Source: Pseudobacter ginsenosidimutans
GTDB lineage: Bacteria; Bacteroidota; Bacteroidia; Chitinophagales; Chitinophagaceae
NCBI RefSeq assembly: GCF_007970185.1
Contig: NZ_CP042431.1
Location: 3,658,001-3,722,000, forward strand
Reading direction: 5' to 3'
DNA: 64,000 nt
Both the position numbers and the translations under genes were made by a program. How positions within the stretch are numbered: the stretch's first letter is position 1; every line of letters begins with the position of its first letter. Shown here one piece after another: positions 8,563 through 16,399 of this stretch. Below the pieces are notes generated by a model. That model saw only the letters and a program-made list of their open reading frames with translations. It ran no database searches and was not told the origin of the DNA.

Positions 8563-9189
8563 ATGAGCAATATGGACAATATACCATTCAATCCGGATAC
8601 TCAGAACAGTTCCAATGCTGCACTGATACTGGCTGCGCTGGAACGCGTGGGGGAATCTTTCCGGGTGATGTTGTGGGAGCAGGCAAAGGAATATGGCCTC
8701 AGTCCGATCCAGGTGCAGAGCCTGATCTTCCTGCATACCCATGATGAACGGATGGCAACGGTCACCTACCTGTCCAAAGAGTTCAATGTTACAAAGGCCA
8801 CTATGAGCGATGTGGTAAAAGTGCTTACAGAAAAGAAGCTGCTGGTGAAAAAAGATAATCCTGCAGACAGCCGTGTGCAGGTGCTGAAGCTGACATCGCA
8901 GGGAAAGAAAGTGGCGGCGGCCACGGGTGGATTTGCCAATACCATGTTGGAGCAGATAGGGCAATTGACGGAACGGCAACAGACGGAAATCAAAACCATC
9001 CTGCTCAACCTGATACACCAGCTGTACAGGGAAAAGATCATCACCATGCAGCGAATGTGCTTTACCTGCGTACATTTTTCCACTGCCGGCAACAAGCATT
9101 TCTGCAATCTCCTGCAAATACCGCTGACTCCTGATCATCTGCGGCTGGATTGCCCGGAACATGATCAGAAGCCGGAACCGCTTTCCTGA
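8563..9189 (+). CDS. MarR family transcriptional regulator with C-terminal four-cysteine tail
   Basis: A winged-helix repressor of 208 residues. The MarR domain spans about residues 25-140, with the recognition helix in LSKEFNVTKATMSDVVKVL and the wing in KKDNPADSRVQVLKLTSQG. After the dimerisation helix there is a tail with the pattern CxxC-x11-C-x15-C (CFTC, HFC, DCPEH), which could bind zinc or an Fe-S cluster or act as a thiol switch. The start is set at MSNMDNIPF; the longer in-frame start at 8536 lies upstream of a promoter-like TTATTTTG and is less likely. It is the last gene of the operon headed by the palindrome at 7160-7182, so negative autoregulation is probable. Confidence 0.85.
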   Translation: MSNMDNIPFNPDTQNSSNAALILAALERVGESFRVMLWEQAKEYGLSPIQVQSLIFLHTHDERMATVTYLSKEFNVTKATMSDVVKVLTEKKLLVKKDNPADSRVQVLKLTSQGKKVAAATGGFANTMLEQIGQLTERQQTEIKTILLNLIHQLYREKIITMQRMCFTCVHFSTAGNKHFCNLLQIPLTPDHLRLDCPEHDQKPEPLS

Positions 9190-9260
9190 ATTCTATTTTT
9201 TCACCTTCTGATTGAACACCATAGTGGTTTCAACAGGTATTATTTTGCCAAACATTTTTT

Positions 9261-9998
9261 ATGAACGAAGCAACTGATATCATTTCCAATCTGGGCATCG
9301 TGAAAGAACGGATTGCAGTGGCAACTGAAAAGGCTGGCCGTGTGCCGGGGTCAGTGCGGCTTTTGCTCGCCACCAAAACAGTACCGGCAGAGAGGATCCG
9401 TGTAGCCATAGAAGCAGGATCGGCGCTGACTGGTGAGAACAAAGTGCAGGAGCTGAAAGAGAAAGATCATCTCCTTCGCAACCTTCCGGTGGAGCGGCAT
9501 TTTATCGGCCACCTGCAAACGAACAAGATAAAAGAGGTATTGAAATATGTGAATTGTATACAGTCGCTGGACCGGCCTGAGCTGGCAGAGAAGCTTCACC
9601 AGCGCCTGGTGTATGAAGGAAGAACGATGGAAGTGCTGGTACAGGTGAACACCTCCTTTGAGCAAAGTAAATTTGGTACGCACCCTGACGATGCATTTCG
9701 GTTGATCGAAAAGGTGAGGTCATTGGATACATTACAGGTGAAAGGTCTTATGACCATTGGCTTGTTTGCGGCTGACCCGGAAAAAGTGCGGCCCTCTTTC
9801 CGCTTATTGCGTGAGATCAGGGATCAGGCATTGCGAAGCGGATTGCTGCCGCCGGGAGCCGATGTACTGAGCATGGGCATGAGCGGCGACCTGGAAACGG
9901 CTATTGAAGAAGGAGCCACCATCGTGCGGGTGGGAACTTCCATCTTCGGTAAAAGACAATACCCGGATAGTTATTACTGGAACGAAAGAAACAATTGA
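9261..9998 (+). CDS. YggS family pyridoxal phosphate-binding protein
   Basis: A 245-residue cytoplasmic protein of the YggS/PROSC (PLPBP) family, single-domain TIM barrels of the alanine-racemase fold III type that hold PLP and help maintain vitamin B6 and amino-acid pools. The PLP lysine is Lys39 in LLLATKT. Typical later motifs are GENKVQEL, RHFIGHLQTNK, CIQSLDRPELAEKL, VLVQVNTSFEQSKFG, LMTIGLF and the phosphate-binding end LSMGMSGDLETAIEEGATIVRVGTSIFG. Start, length and motif order are all normal for the family. A TTATTTTG sequence 12 bp upstream is near the -7 consensus. The ywbE gene follows. Confidence 0.93.
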   Translation: MNEATDIISNLGIVKERIAVATEKAGRVPGSVRLLLATKTVPAERIRVAIEAGSALTGENKVQELKEKDHLLRNLPVERHFIGHLQTNKIKEVLKYVNCIQSLDRPELAEKLHQRLVYEGRTMEVLVQVNTSFEQSKFGTHPDDAFRLIEKVRSLDTLQVKGLMTIGLFAADPEKVRPSFRLLREIRDQALRSGLLPPGADVLSMGMSGDLETAIEEGATIVRVGTSIFGKRQYPDSYYWNERNN

Positions 9999-10006
9999 TA
10001 TTTTTG
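9999..10006 (+). promoter_or_regulatory. -7 promoter element upstream of ywbE
   Basis: TATTTTTG matches the TAnnTTTG -7 consensus exactly, 20 bp before the ywbE start and overlapping nothing but the gap after yggS. The -33 region is not convincing, so this is a moderate-confidence call. Confidence 0.45.
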
Positions 10007-10026
10007 CCTTCGAAAACCGAAAGCAT

Positions 10027-10239
10027 ATGGATGGTCAATACAGGAAAGATATTTACCCCGGTCAGGAAGTGGCGATCATTCTAAAGAAAGACCAGCGAAC
10101 CGGCAGGCTCACTTACGGGATCGTGAAAGATATTCTTACTTCTGCAGCTTATCACTCGAGAGGCATCAAAGTGAGGCTGGAAGATGGTCAGGTGGGCCGT
10201 GTGGCTGAAACAGAAGTTGTGGACCCGGATGAGGACTAA
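10027..10239 (+). CDS. ywbE: YwbE family protein
   Basis: A 70-residue basic protein that matches YwbE end to end: an N-terminal MDGQYRKDIYPG, then VAIILKKDQRTGRLTYGIVKDIL, and GIKVRLEDGQVGRV near the C terminus. YwbE is a small predicted beta-barrel (KOW/SH3-like) protein of undetermined function. The start is chosen at MDGQYRK because it agrees with family length; a longer frame begins inside yggS but the added residues read through a -7 promoter element. A strong rho-independent terminator follows immediately. Confidence 0.88.
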   Translation: MDGQYRKDIYPGQEVAIILKKDQRTGRLTYGIVKDILTSAAYHSRGIKVRLEDGQVGRVAETEVVDPDED

Positions 10240-10249
10240 ATATAATTGA

Positions 10250-10279
10250 GCAGGCTGGTAGACACCAGCCTGCTTGTTT
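10250..10279 (+). terminator. rho-independent terminator after ywbE
   Basis: Ten-base perfect arms GCAGGCTGGT/ACCAGCCTGC with an AGAC loop (10250-10273), followed by a short T-rich run (TTGTTTG). A second, weaker AAAGGAAAC/GTTTCTTTT dyad follows at about 10290-10315 and may act in the opposite direction for the transporter gene. Confidence 0.75.
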
Positions 10280-10463
10280 GGAACTAATAAAAAGGAAACT
10301 TCTGGTTTCTTTTTATACCCCTTACCCATTAAACCATAGTTGTTTTATTGCGAAAAGCGCCTCATTGTAAATCCATTTGTTTTTCATGAGACAAATTTCG
10401 GGCTCAGCAGGGTACAACTGTTTTCGATTCAGTTCAGGGATCTTGACTGTTTCGTTCATTTTT

Positions 10464-11357
10464 TCATTTTGCAAATTTCTTCGAGCCGGCCACACAAAGG
10501 ATAACGCCGATGGTAATACCGATCATGCCCGGGCTCACTTTTTCATTCAGTATGCCTGCTGCCAGCGCCAGTCCGAAGAACGGTTGCAACAATTGTAACT
10601 GAGCAACTGCGGCTATGCCTCCCTGTGCCAGTCCGCGATACCAGAAGATGAATCCGATCAGCATACTGAACAGCGTAACATAGATCAATCCCATCCAGGC
10701 AGGAGCTCCGATGCCATCGAAAGACGCAGGAAGCAGTATGAACAAAAGAGGAAGGGTTACCGGTAATGATAATACAAGCGCCCAACAGATCACCTGCCAT
10801 CCTCCCATCACCTTACTGAGTTTGGCGCCTTCCGCATAACCAAGGCCGCAGGCGATCACCGCCAGCAACATCAGTATATCGCCAACTGGAGAGGCCTTCA
10901 CTCCCTGCGCAATGGCGAAACCGATCACGAAGGAACTGCCGATGATGGAGAAAAGCCAGAATGCAGGTTTTGGCCTTTCTCCTCCGCGGAGCACGGCAAA
11001 AATGGCTGTGGCCAGTGGCAGTAAGCCAATGAAAATGATGCCATGCGCAGAACTGATATATTGCAGGGCCAGCGCACTCAGTAACGGAAATCCTATCACC
11101 ACGCCAAGGGCCGCGATGATCAACGGAAGCAGTTGTTGCCTTGTTGGAAGCTTCTCCCTGAAGGTCAGCAGCCCGGCAAGCGCCAGCAGGCCTGCAATGG
11201 CTGCGCGCGCCATTGTGAGGAAAACAGGATCGAATTCGATCACGGCCAGTTTTGTTGCCGGTAAGGAGCCACTGAATATCACAACGCCAATGAAGCCGTT
11301 AACCCATCCTGACGCGGACTTTTCATTGGGCCCGGCCAGGGTTATTCCTTTGTTCAT
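10464..11357 (-). CDS. DMT superfamily transporter (EamA family)
   Basis: Inner-membrane protein of 297 residues with about ten hydrophobic helices arranged as two EamA repeats, the standard size and layout of drug/metabolite exporters such as RhaT/YdcZ-type and amino-acid exporters. Repeat 1 contains AISGSLPATKLAV-like and LALQYISSAHGIIFIGLLPL segments; repeat 2 contains GLIYVTLFSMLIGFIFWYRGLAQGGIAAVAQLQLLQPFFGLALA, a typical EamA C-terminal signature. It is divergent from a MocR-type regulator, with 72 bp between the starts. Such MocR regulators commonly control a neighbouring transporter or enzyme, so control of this exporter is a reasonable inference. Confidence 0.9.
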   Translation of the reverse strand: MNKGITLAGPNEKSASGWVNGFIGVVIFSGSLPATKLAVIEFDPVFLTMARAAIAGLLALAGLLTFREKLPTRQQLLPLIIAALGVVIGFPLLSALALQYISSAHGIIFIGLLPLATAIFAVLRGGERPKPAFWLFSIIGSSFVIGFAIAQGVKASPVGDILMLLAVIACGLGYAEGAKLSKVMGGWQVICWALVLSLPVTLPLLFILLPASFDGIGAPAWMGLIYVTLFSMLIGFIFWYRGLAQGGIAAVAQLQLLQPFFGLALAAGILNEKVSPGMIGITIGVILCVAGSKKFAK

Positions 11358-11429
11358 TTTTTCATTTTTAGATATTGTAAAAATAATTGCCGGAAGTGAA
11401 AGGATACAGTCTCAGTTTTGTTAGTTTTG

Positions 11430-12857
11430 ATGGATACAGTTGATGCTATGAAAGATTTCATTTACCAGGAGATTTCCGGAAAGATTGCAAAGCTGATCAG
11501 GACGGAAGTGCTGAAACCCGGAGAGCGACTGCCTTCCGTACGGATGTTATGCCAGGAGCATGGTATCAGTATGAATACTGCGAAGCGAATTTTCATGGAA
11601 CTGGAAGCGCAATCCCTGATCGAGTCCAGGCCACAATCGGGTTATTTCGTCAGCCGTCTGTCTTACCTGAAGTTGCCGCTTCCTGGTGTGAGCAAACCAG
11701 CTGCAAGGCAGCAGAAGGAAGCAGGAGATCTCATCGAAAGAGTATCGGCCAATATGGGAAATGAAAAGCTGACGCTTTTTTCTGTGGGCGCTCCGGTAGG
11801 TTCTTTGTTGCCTTTGGCAAAGTTGAACAAGGAGATCGTACATGCTACGCGGGAGCTCCATGAAGGGGGAGCTGCTTATGAATCTTTGCAGGGCAATGAA
11901 AAATTACGCAGGATGATTGCTGCACGGTCGCTGACCTGGGGAGGAAGTTTGCAGGAGGATGAACTGATCACTACCACCGGTGGTTTGAATGCTATTGCCT
12001 ATTGCCTGATGGCGTTGGGAAAGCCCGGCGATACGGTGGCCATCGAAAGCCCCTGTTATCCCGGCATCCTGCAACTGGCGCTGAGCCTGGGGTTGAAGGT
12101 ACTTGAACTTCCAACACATCCGGTAACGGGCATTGAAGTGGATGCGTTGAAAAGATTCATTCCGAAGATCGATATCTGTTTGCTGATCTCCAATTTCAAT
12201 ACGCCACTGGGGAGTTGCATGCCGGAGGAGAATAAAAAGGAAGTGGTACAGTTACTGAGCAAACATAATATTCCATTGATAGAGGACGATGTGTATGGGG
12301 AACTTTGTTTTGGTCCGCAGAGACCGATGTGTTGCAAGGCATTCGATACAGATGGTAATGTGCTTTGGTGCAGTTCCCTTTCAAAGACCCTGGCCCCGGG
12401 ATACCGCGTGGGCTGGATAGCGCCGGGAAAATACAGGGAAAGGATCCTGAAACAAAAACTGGTGCATACTATCTCCGGTTCTTCCATAACACAGGAGGCT
12501 GCTGCCAGTTTCCTGAAGAGTGCACGCTATGATATTCATCTTCGTCATCTTCGAAAAACATTATTCAGCAATTACCATCATTACGTGGATGCCATTGCGC
12601 AATATTTCCCGGAAGGCACAAGGACCAGCAGGCCGCAGGGTGGATTGGCCTTATGGGTTGAATTCGATAAAGGTCTTGACACCGTTGAGTTGTACGAACT
12701 GGCCATGAAACAAAAGATCAGTATTGCACCAGGCAGGATGTTCACCCTGCAGGAACAATATCACAACTGTATGCGATTGTGTTATGGGCTTCCCTGGACG
12801 GATGAACTGAAATTGAAACTGAAGAAACTGGGAGCGCTTGCAAGGATGGTCTCCTAG
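11430..12857 (+). CDS. MocR-type PLP-dependent regulator (GntR wHTH fused to aminotransferase fold I)
   Basis: A 475-residue fusion of an N-terminal GntR winged helix (about 5-75, LKPGERLPSVRMLCQEHGISMNTAKRIFMELEAQSLIESRPQSG-type) to a full aminotransferase class I/II domain (about 110-470). The PLP lysine is Lys319 in SSLSKTLAPGYRVGW; the DDVYGE motif supplies the cofactor-contacting Asp and Tyr. The MocR/PdxR class senses a PLP-amine or amino acid adduct and regulates a neighbouring gene. The ATG at 11430 is preferred to the upstream TTG; note that TAGTTTTG (11422-11429), a perfect -7 match, abuts it, so translation might instead begin at the ATG at 11448. The stop codon overlaps that of the next, convergent gene. 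Confidence 0.9.
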   Translation: MDTVDAMKDFIYQEISGKIAKLIRTEVLKPGERLPSVRMLCQEHGISMNTAKRIFMELEAQSLIESRPQSGYFVSRLSYLKLPLPGVSKPAARQQKEAGDLIERVSANMGNEKLTLFSVGAPVGSLLPLAKLNKEIVHATRELHEGGAAYESLQGNEKLRRMIAARSLTWGGSLQEDELITTTGGLNAIAYCLMALGKPGDTVAIESPCYPGILQLALSLGLKVLELPTHPVTGIEVDALKRFIPKIDICLLISNFNTPLGSCMPEENKKEVVQLLSKHNIPLIEDDVYGELCFGPQRPMCCKAFDTDGNVLWCSSLSKTLAPGYRVGWIAPGKYRERILKQKLVHTISGSSITQEAAASFLKSARYDIHLRHLRKTLFSNYHHYVDAIAQYFPEGTRTSRPQGGLALWVEFDKGLDTVELYELAMKQKISIAPGRMFTLQEQYHNCMRLCYGLPWTDELKLKLKKLGALARMVS

Positions 12858-13555
12858 AATTTTCCGTATTCACTGATAGGGGAAGTGGTTGGATTGAATT
12901 GCGGGTCTGAAAGACATTCCATCGTTTTGTAAGTGTTATTCAGAAATCCGCTGGCAGTATTGAAGGTAATGGTCTTGTTGCCATACACAGGATGAAGGTT
13001 TCCGTACTGGTCTCTGAATTCCATCACCAGTTTTACGCCTTCGATCTTCCAGGCATCCATAAAGAAATTGGGACCATAATAAATGCGCAGGTTGAGGCCG
13101 CCTGATTGTTGGATATAATCCAGCGTGAGTGCTTTCTGAATTTTATCCCGCGCTTCAGCAGTAACTCCATTGCTTTGCACCAGCCCGATCTCTGTAGTGG
13201 AATTTACTTTGAACTCGTTGGTAAGTCCGTTTCCCGGAAGGAGATACAATCCTTGTTTGGTATTGAGCGTACGTACACTGATGGTAATGATGGATGGGAA
13301 TTCTTTGTTGTCGCTTCCTGTTTGAATGATCACTTTGGCAGATGACAGTTTATACACCGGAGCTGTAACTGCCGGTTCTGTTTTTTGCGCGGGAGCGGGT
13401 GCTGGCGCAGGTTGCACGGGTTTTTGTGCTGGTGGCGGGGGAACGGGTCTCAGCACTGGTTTCTTTACCGGCCTTTCCATTGCAGGTGGAATTTGCGCAT
13501 GAATGGTTCCCGTTGTTAATACGGCCAGTATTATGAGAAGGATCGGTTGTTTCAT
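12854..13555 (-). CDS. secreted proline-rich protein of unknown function
   Basis: A 233-residue exported protein. The start at MKQPILLIILAVLTTG gives a clean signal peptide ending at HAQ; the longer in-frame version would spoil it. Residues about 20-65 form a low-complexity Pro/Ala/Lys linker, likely periplasm-spanning or flexible. The rest (about 70-233) is a beta-rich domain, with KVIIQTGSDNKEFPSIITISV and TEIGLVQSNGVTAEARDKIQ segments. I do not recognise the domain, although its spacing resembles lipase/PLAT-like beta sandwiches. An 18-bp palindrome lies directly upstream. The gene is convergent with the MocR-type gene, with overlapping stop codons. Confidence 0.7.
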   Translation of the reverse strand: MKQPILLIILAVLTTGTIHAQIPPAMERPVKKPVLRPVPPPPAQKPVQPAPAPAPAQKTEPAVTAPVYKLSSAKVIIQTGSDNKEFPSIITISVRTLNTKQGLYLLPGNGLTNEFKVNSTTEIGLVQSNGVTAEARDKIQKALTLDYIQQSGGLNLRIYYGPNFFMDAWKIEGVKLVMEFRDQYGNLHPVYGNKTITFNTASGFLNNTYKTMECLSDPQFNPTTSPISEYGKF

Positions 13556-13563
13556 AATTACAT

Positions 13564-13581
13564 TTTTTACAATTGTAAAAA
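13564..13581. promoter_or_regulatory. 18-bp perfect AT-rich palindrome
   Basis: The palindrome TTTTTACAATTGTAAAAA lies 9 to 26 bp upstream of the proline-rich secreted protein gene. It includes ATTGTAAAAAT, which also occurs between the DMT and MocR genes (11374-11384), so it could be a regulator site. This is sequence observation only. Confidence 0.4.
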
Positions 13582-13648
13582 TGCAATCAGAAATGAACCG
13601 GATCAATCCCCCGAAAGCGTGACTTTCGACGGAAATGAAATCCCTTTT

Positions 13649-14272
13649 TTAAAGCAGTCCCTTTTGTGTGGCCGTCTTGATCAGTGAAGCGGTATTCTTT
13701 ACATTGAACTTGGTGAGCAGATTCTTTCTGTGACTGTCTACTGTGTGCAGGCTGATGAATAGTTTCTCCGCGATCTGTGGATTGGTGAGCCCTTCGGAGA
13801 TCAGGTGCAATACTTCTTTTTCCCTTGTGCTGAGCACGGGTGTATTTTTCATTTCCTGTTTTTCTGCGCGGCTCAGGTTGATGTCGAGGCTCATGAACAG
13901 TTTCCCTTCGTATACGGAAAGCAGGGCTTCTTCGATCTCTTCCCTGGAAGCGCTTTTCAGCAGGTAGCCCGATGCGCCGTTCCTCACCATTTCTGATATA
14001 TAGCTTCGTTCCTTGAAGGTGCTCATGGCTACAACTTTCACTTCAGGGAATTCTTTCCGGATCTTTTCTGTGAGCTCTATGCCGCTTACTTCCGGCATAT
14101 TGATATCTGTGAGTACGATATGTGGTATATCCTGTTTCAGTTTTTCCATCGCATCCATGGCATTGGATGCAAGTCCTGTAAGTTGTGCAAAGCTGATCTG
14201 GGCCAGCATGGCGCGCATGCCTTCCAGCACCATCGGATGATCATCCACTACCAGCACTTTTATTTTATCCAT
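13649..14272 (-). CDS. NarL/FixJ family response regulator
   Basis: A two-component transcription factor of 207 residues. The receiver domain (about 4-120) has the acidic pair in VVDDHP, the phosphoacceptor Asp56 in LTDINMP, a conserved Ser/Thr in AMSTF and a Lys in LLKSAS. A short linker leads to a LuxR-type helix-turn-helix (about 143-205), LSTREKEVLHLISEGLTNPQIAEKLFISLHTVDSHRKNLL. Its start overlaps the end of the histidine kinase gene by 8 bp (ATGGATAA), which implies translational coupling, and the kinase is its cognate partner. Target genes are unknown. Confidence 0.93.
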   Translation of the reverse strand: MDKIKVLVVDDHPMVLEGMRAMLAQISFAQLTGLASNAMDAMEKLKQDIPHIVLTDINMPEVSGIELTEKIRKEFPEVKVVAMSTFKERSYISEMVRNGASGYLLKSASREEIEEALLSVYEGKLFMSLDINLSRAEKQEMKNTPVLSTREKEVLHLISEGLTNPQIAEKLFISLHTVDSHRKNLLTKFNVKNTASLIKTATQKGLL

Positions 14273-16211
14273 TGTTTTCGATTATGCATTCAATATAAAT
14301 GGCAGTCCCTTTTCCGGGAACCGATTGTATGTCTATCTGCCCGCGAAGATAATTCACTCTTGATTGTATGTTCCGGAACCCGGCGGAATCGTAGAAGTTC
14401 AGTTGTTCCTTGTTGAAGCCTTTGCCATTGTCTTCCACGGTGATGGTGAGTTTGTTCTCCTGCCGCATCACCTGCGCCAGGATCACGGTTGCGCCTGAGT
14501 GCTTTACAGCATTATTGAGCAGCTCCTGCACGATCCTGTACACCACCACTTCTTCAGAAGGATGCATACGTTGTTCCAGCCCGTGGAATTCTCCATTGAT
14601 CTGGAAGGACTGGGATTCGGAGAGACCATCGCAATAATCCTGCAATGCCTGCTGTAGTCCCAGGTTGATCAGGGCTTCCGGCATCATGTTATGCGCCACC
14701 CTTCGCATTTCGCTGATGCTTTCATCGAGTTTGCTCAGGGCATTGTTGAAAGAACGGCTATTCTCTTCCGTTAGTATTACGTTACCTTTCATAGCTCCCA
14801 GTTGAAGTTTTACGCCGCTCAGCAAGCCGCCAAGTCCATCGTGCAGGTCTTTTGCCAGCCTGCTTCTTTCATCTTCCTGGCCTTTCAGGAGGCTCTGCGT
14901 GGCCAGTAATTGTTTTTCTGTTTCCAGTTCACCGATGCGTTGTTGTTGCAGCTGCTGTTTGTTCCTGTAATTCAGGTAGATCAGGATAATGATGACCAGC
15001 AGGCCGATGGCGCTGCCGATCAGGATATAATTGATGATATTCTTTTGTTTTATGCTCGCGGCCTGTAAAGCGATCTGCGCTTCCTTTTTTTCTGTTTCGT
15101 ATTTCTTTTCCAGGTCAGCAGCTGAATTGGCAACTTCTTCGTTTAGTGATGCCTGTTGCAGGGAGTCAGCCTTGCCGATGGCAAAGGCCGCGCTTTGATG
15201 GTTTCCATTTTTTGCCTCGATATAGGAAAGCAGCTTATAGCTGTCCTGCAGGTTGGCCCGGAGTGAATCCTCTTCAGCAATTCTGATGGCCTGGTGAATG
15301 TATTGTTTCGCTGTTGCATTCTGGTTATTGTAAAAACTGGCCGCAGCTATATTGTATAAAGCTGATGCTTCCAGGTGGCGGCTCTTCAGTTCTTTTGCGA
15401 GCCTGAGTCCGCGATTGGCCATATCCAGCATTTCGTTGTATTTGCCAAGCGCAGCATATAAATGGGTAACGAATTTGTAAAGGGTGCCTTCTGCAAACCG
15501 GTCGTTCAGCCGGATGGATTCCGTAATCCCTTTGCTGTAAGCGATCTCTGCACTGTCTGTTATTCCCAGCGCTTCATAGCTCTGGCCCAGGCCGGCGTAC
15601 ACGCGGTTGATATAATGGTTCGTCTTTTTATATTTTTCGTACAGCTCGATGGAAAATAATGCACAATCAACGGATTTGCGATTTTGTCCAAGATTGCTGT
15701 ATACATTGGACAATCCATGATAGAGGCCTGACATCTTTGCGGAATCCTTCGTGTCTTCAATTTTCTTTTTTACCCGCAGTGTATAATCCAGTTGCTCCTG
15801 GAATTTTCCTGTGTATTCATAACAGATGGCAATATTGTTGAGCATCACGATCTCGAAACCTGCATTGTTCATTTGCTTTGCAAGTTCAAGTCCTTTCCGG
15901 GCCTCTTCCATAGCCAGGGTGAAATCCCCGTTGGTGAAAGACACTACCGTTTTGCGTTCATAATACAGGTATTGGCCGCGGAGGTAATTCAGTTGCTGTG
16001 ATAAGCTGCGGAGTTTTTCAAGATAGAGGCTGGCGGAGTCCAGGTCGCTTTTCTCATAGATCATGGAAAGATGATAAAGCGTTTTTGCTTTATTACTGTC
16101 TTCGCTTTGAGAGCCCAGTTGCAGCAGCAGACTGTCTTTATTGAGTGATTGTGCCTGCAAACCGATTCCGGAAAGTAAAGCAAGCGCCAGTAGGATGAAT
16201 GACCTCTTCAT
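14265..16211 (-). CDS. TPR-containing sensor histidine kinase (HisKA_3 type)
   Basis: A membrane kinase of 648 residues. The start MKRSFILLALALLSG yields a signal peptide (cleavage near LQAQS). The periplasmic half holds about six to seven tetratricopeptide repeats (roughly 40-370) and a coiled coil. A single membrane helix (about 393-415, IINYILIGSAIGLLVIIILIYL) precedes the HisKA_3 domain with phosphoacceptor His457 in LAKDLHDGLGG. The ATP-binding domain (about 540-645) has the N box ELLNNAVKHS and G box VEDNGKGF. This is the NarX/DesK-like class that dimerises through the HisKA_3 helix. It probably phosphorylates the response regulator whose gene overlaps its 3' end; the signal is unknown. 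Confidence 0.92.
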   Translation of the reverse strand: MKRSFILLALALLSGIGLQAQSLNKDSLLLQLGSQSEDSNKAKTLYHLSMIYEKSDLDSASLYLEKLRSLSQQLNYLRGQYLYYERKTVVSFTNGDFTLAMEEARKGLELAKQMNNAGFEIVMLNNIAICYEYTGKFQEQLDYTLRVKKKIEDTKDSAKMSGLYHGLSNVYSNLGQNRKSVDCALFSIELYEKYKKTNHYINRVYAGLGQSYEALGITDSAEIAYSKGITESIRLNDRFAEGTLYKFVTHLYAALGKYNEMLDMANRGLRLAKELKSRHLEASALYNIAAASFYNNQNATAKQYIHQAIRIAEEDSLRANLQDSYKLLSYIEAKNGNHQSAAFAIGKADSLQQASLNEEVANSAADLEKKYETEKKEAQIALQAASIKQKNIINYILIGSAIGLLVIIILIYLNYRNKQQLQQQRIGELETEKQLLATQSLLKGQEDERSRLAKDLHDGLGGLLSGVKLQLGAMKGNVILTEENSRSFNNALSKLDESISEMRRVAHNMMPEALINLGLQQALQDYCDGLSESQSFQINGEFHGLEQRMHPSEEVVVYRIVQELLNNAVKHSGATVILAQVMRQENKLTITVEDNGKGFNKEQLNFYDSAGFRNIQSRVNYLRGQIDIQSVPGKGTAIYIECIIENNG

Positions 16212-16272
16212 ACCAGTAAAATAGTATATCCCATGCATTCCACAAATTTGGCATCACTATTCCGGTTCACCA

Positions 16273-16288
16273 TCCCCTGTTCAGGGGA
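16273..16288. repeat. short inverted repeat between kinase and TPR genes
   Basis: Arms TCCCCTG/CAGGGGA separated by two bases lie in the 188-bp divergent region between the histidine kinase and the TPR gene. It may be an operator or small hairpin; nothing else supports a function. The rest of this intergenic region shows no exact TAnnTTTG element. Confidence 0.35.
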
Positions 16289-16399
16289 TTCTCTGCTGTA
16301 CTGTTTTCCACTTTTCGGGTGTTGTGCAGGGATTTGTATCTGGCTAAAATTGTAATGCCGGAGCAGGGTAGCCTGGTTCCGGCGCCATAAAAAACGATT

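Noticed and set aside
8527-9162. A 211-codon antisense frame over the MarR gene
   Set aside because: The sense frame has a full MarR domain; the antisense peptide has no recognisable feature.
13373-13470. Proline-rich segment as a possible DNA repeat array or CRISPR-like element
   Set aside because: The repeats are irregular Pro/Ala/Lys codons within a secreted protein and have no spacer structure.
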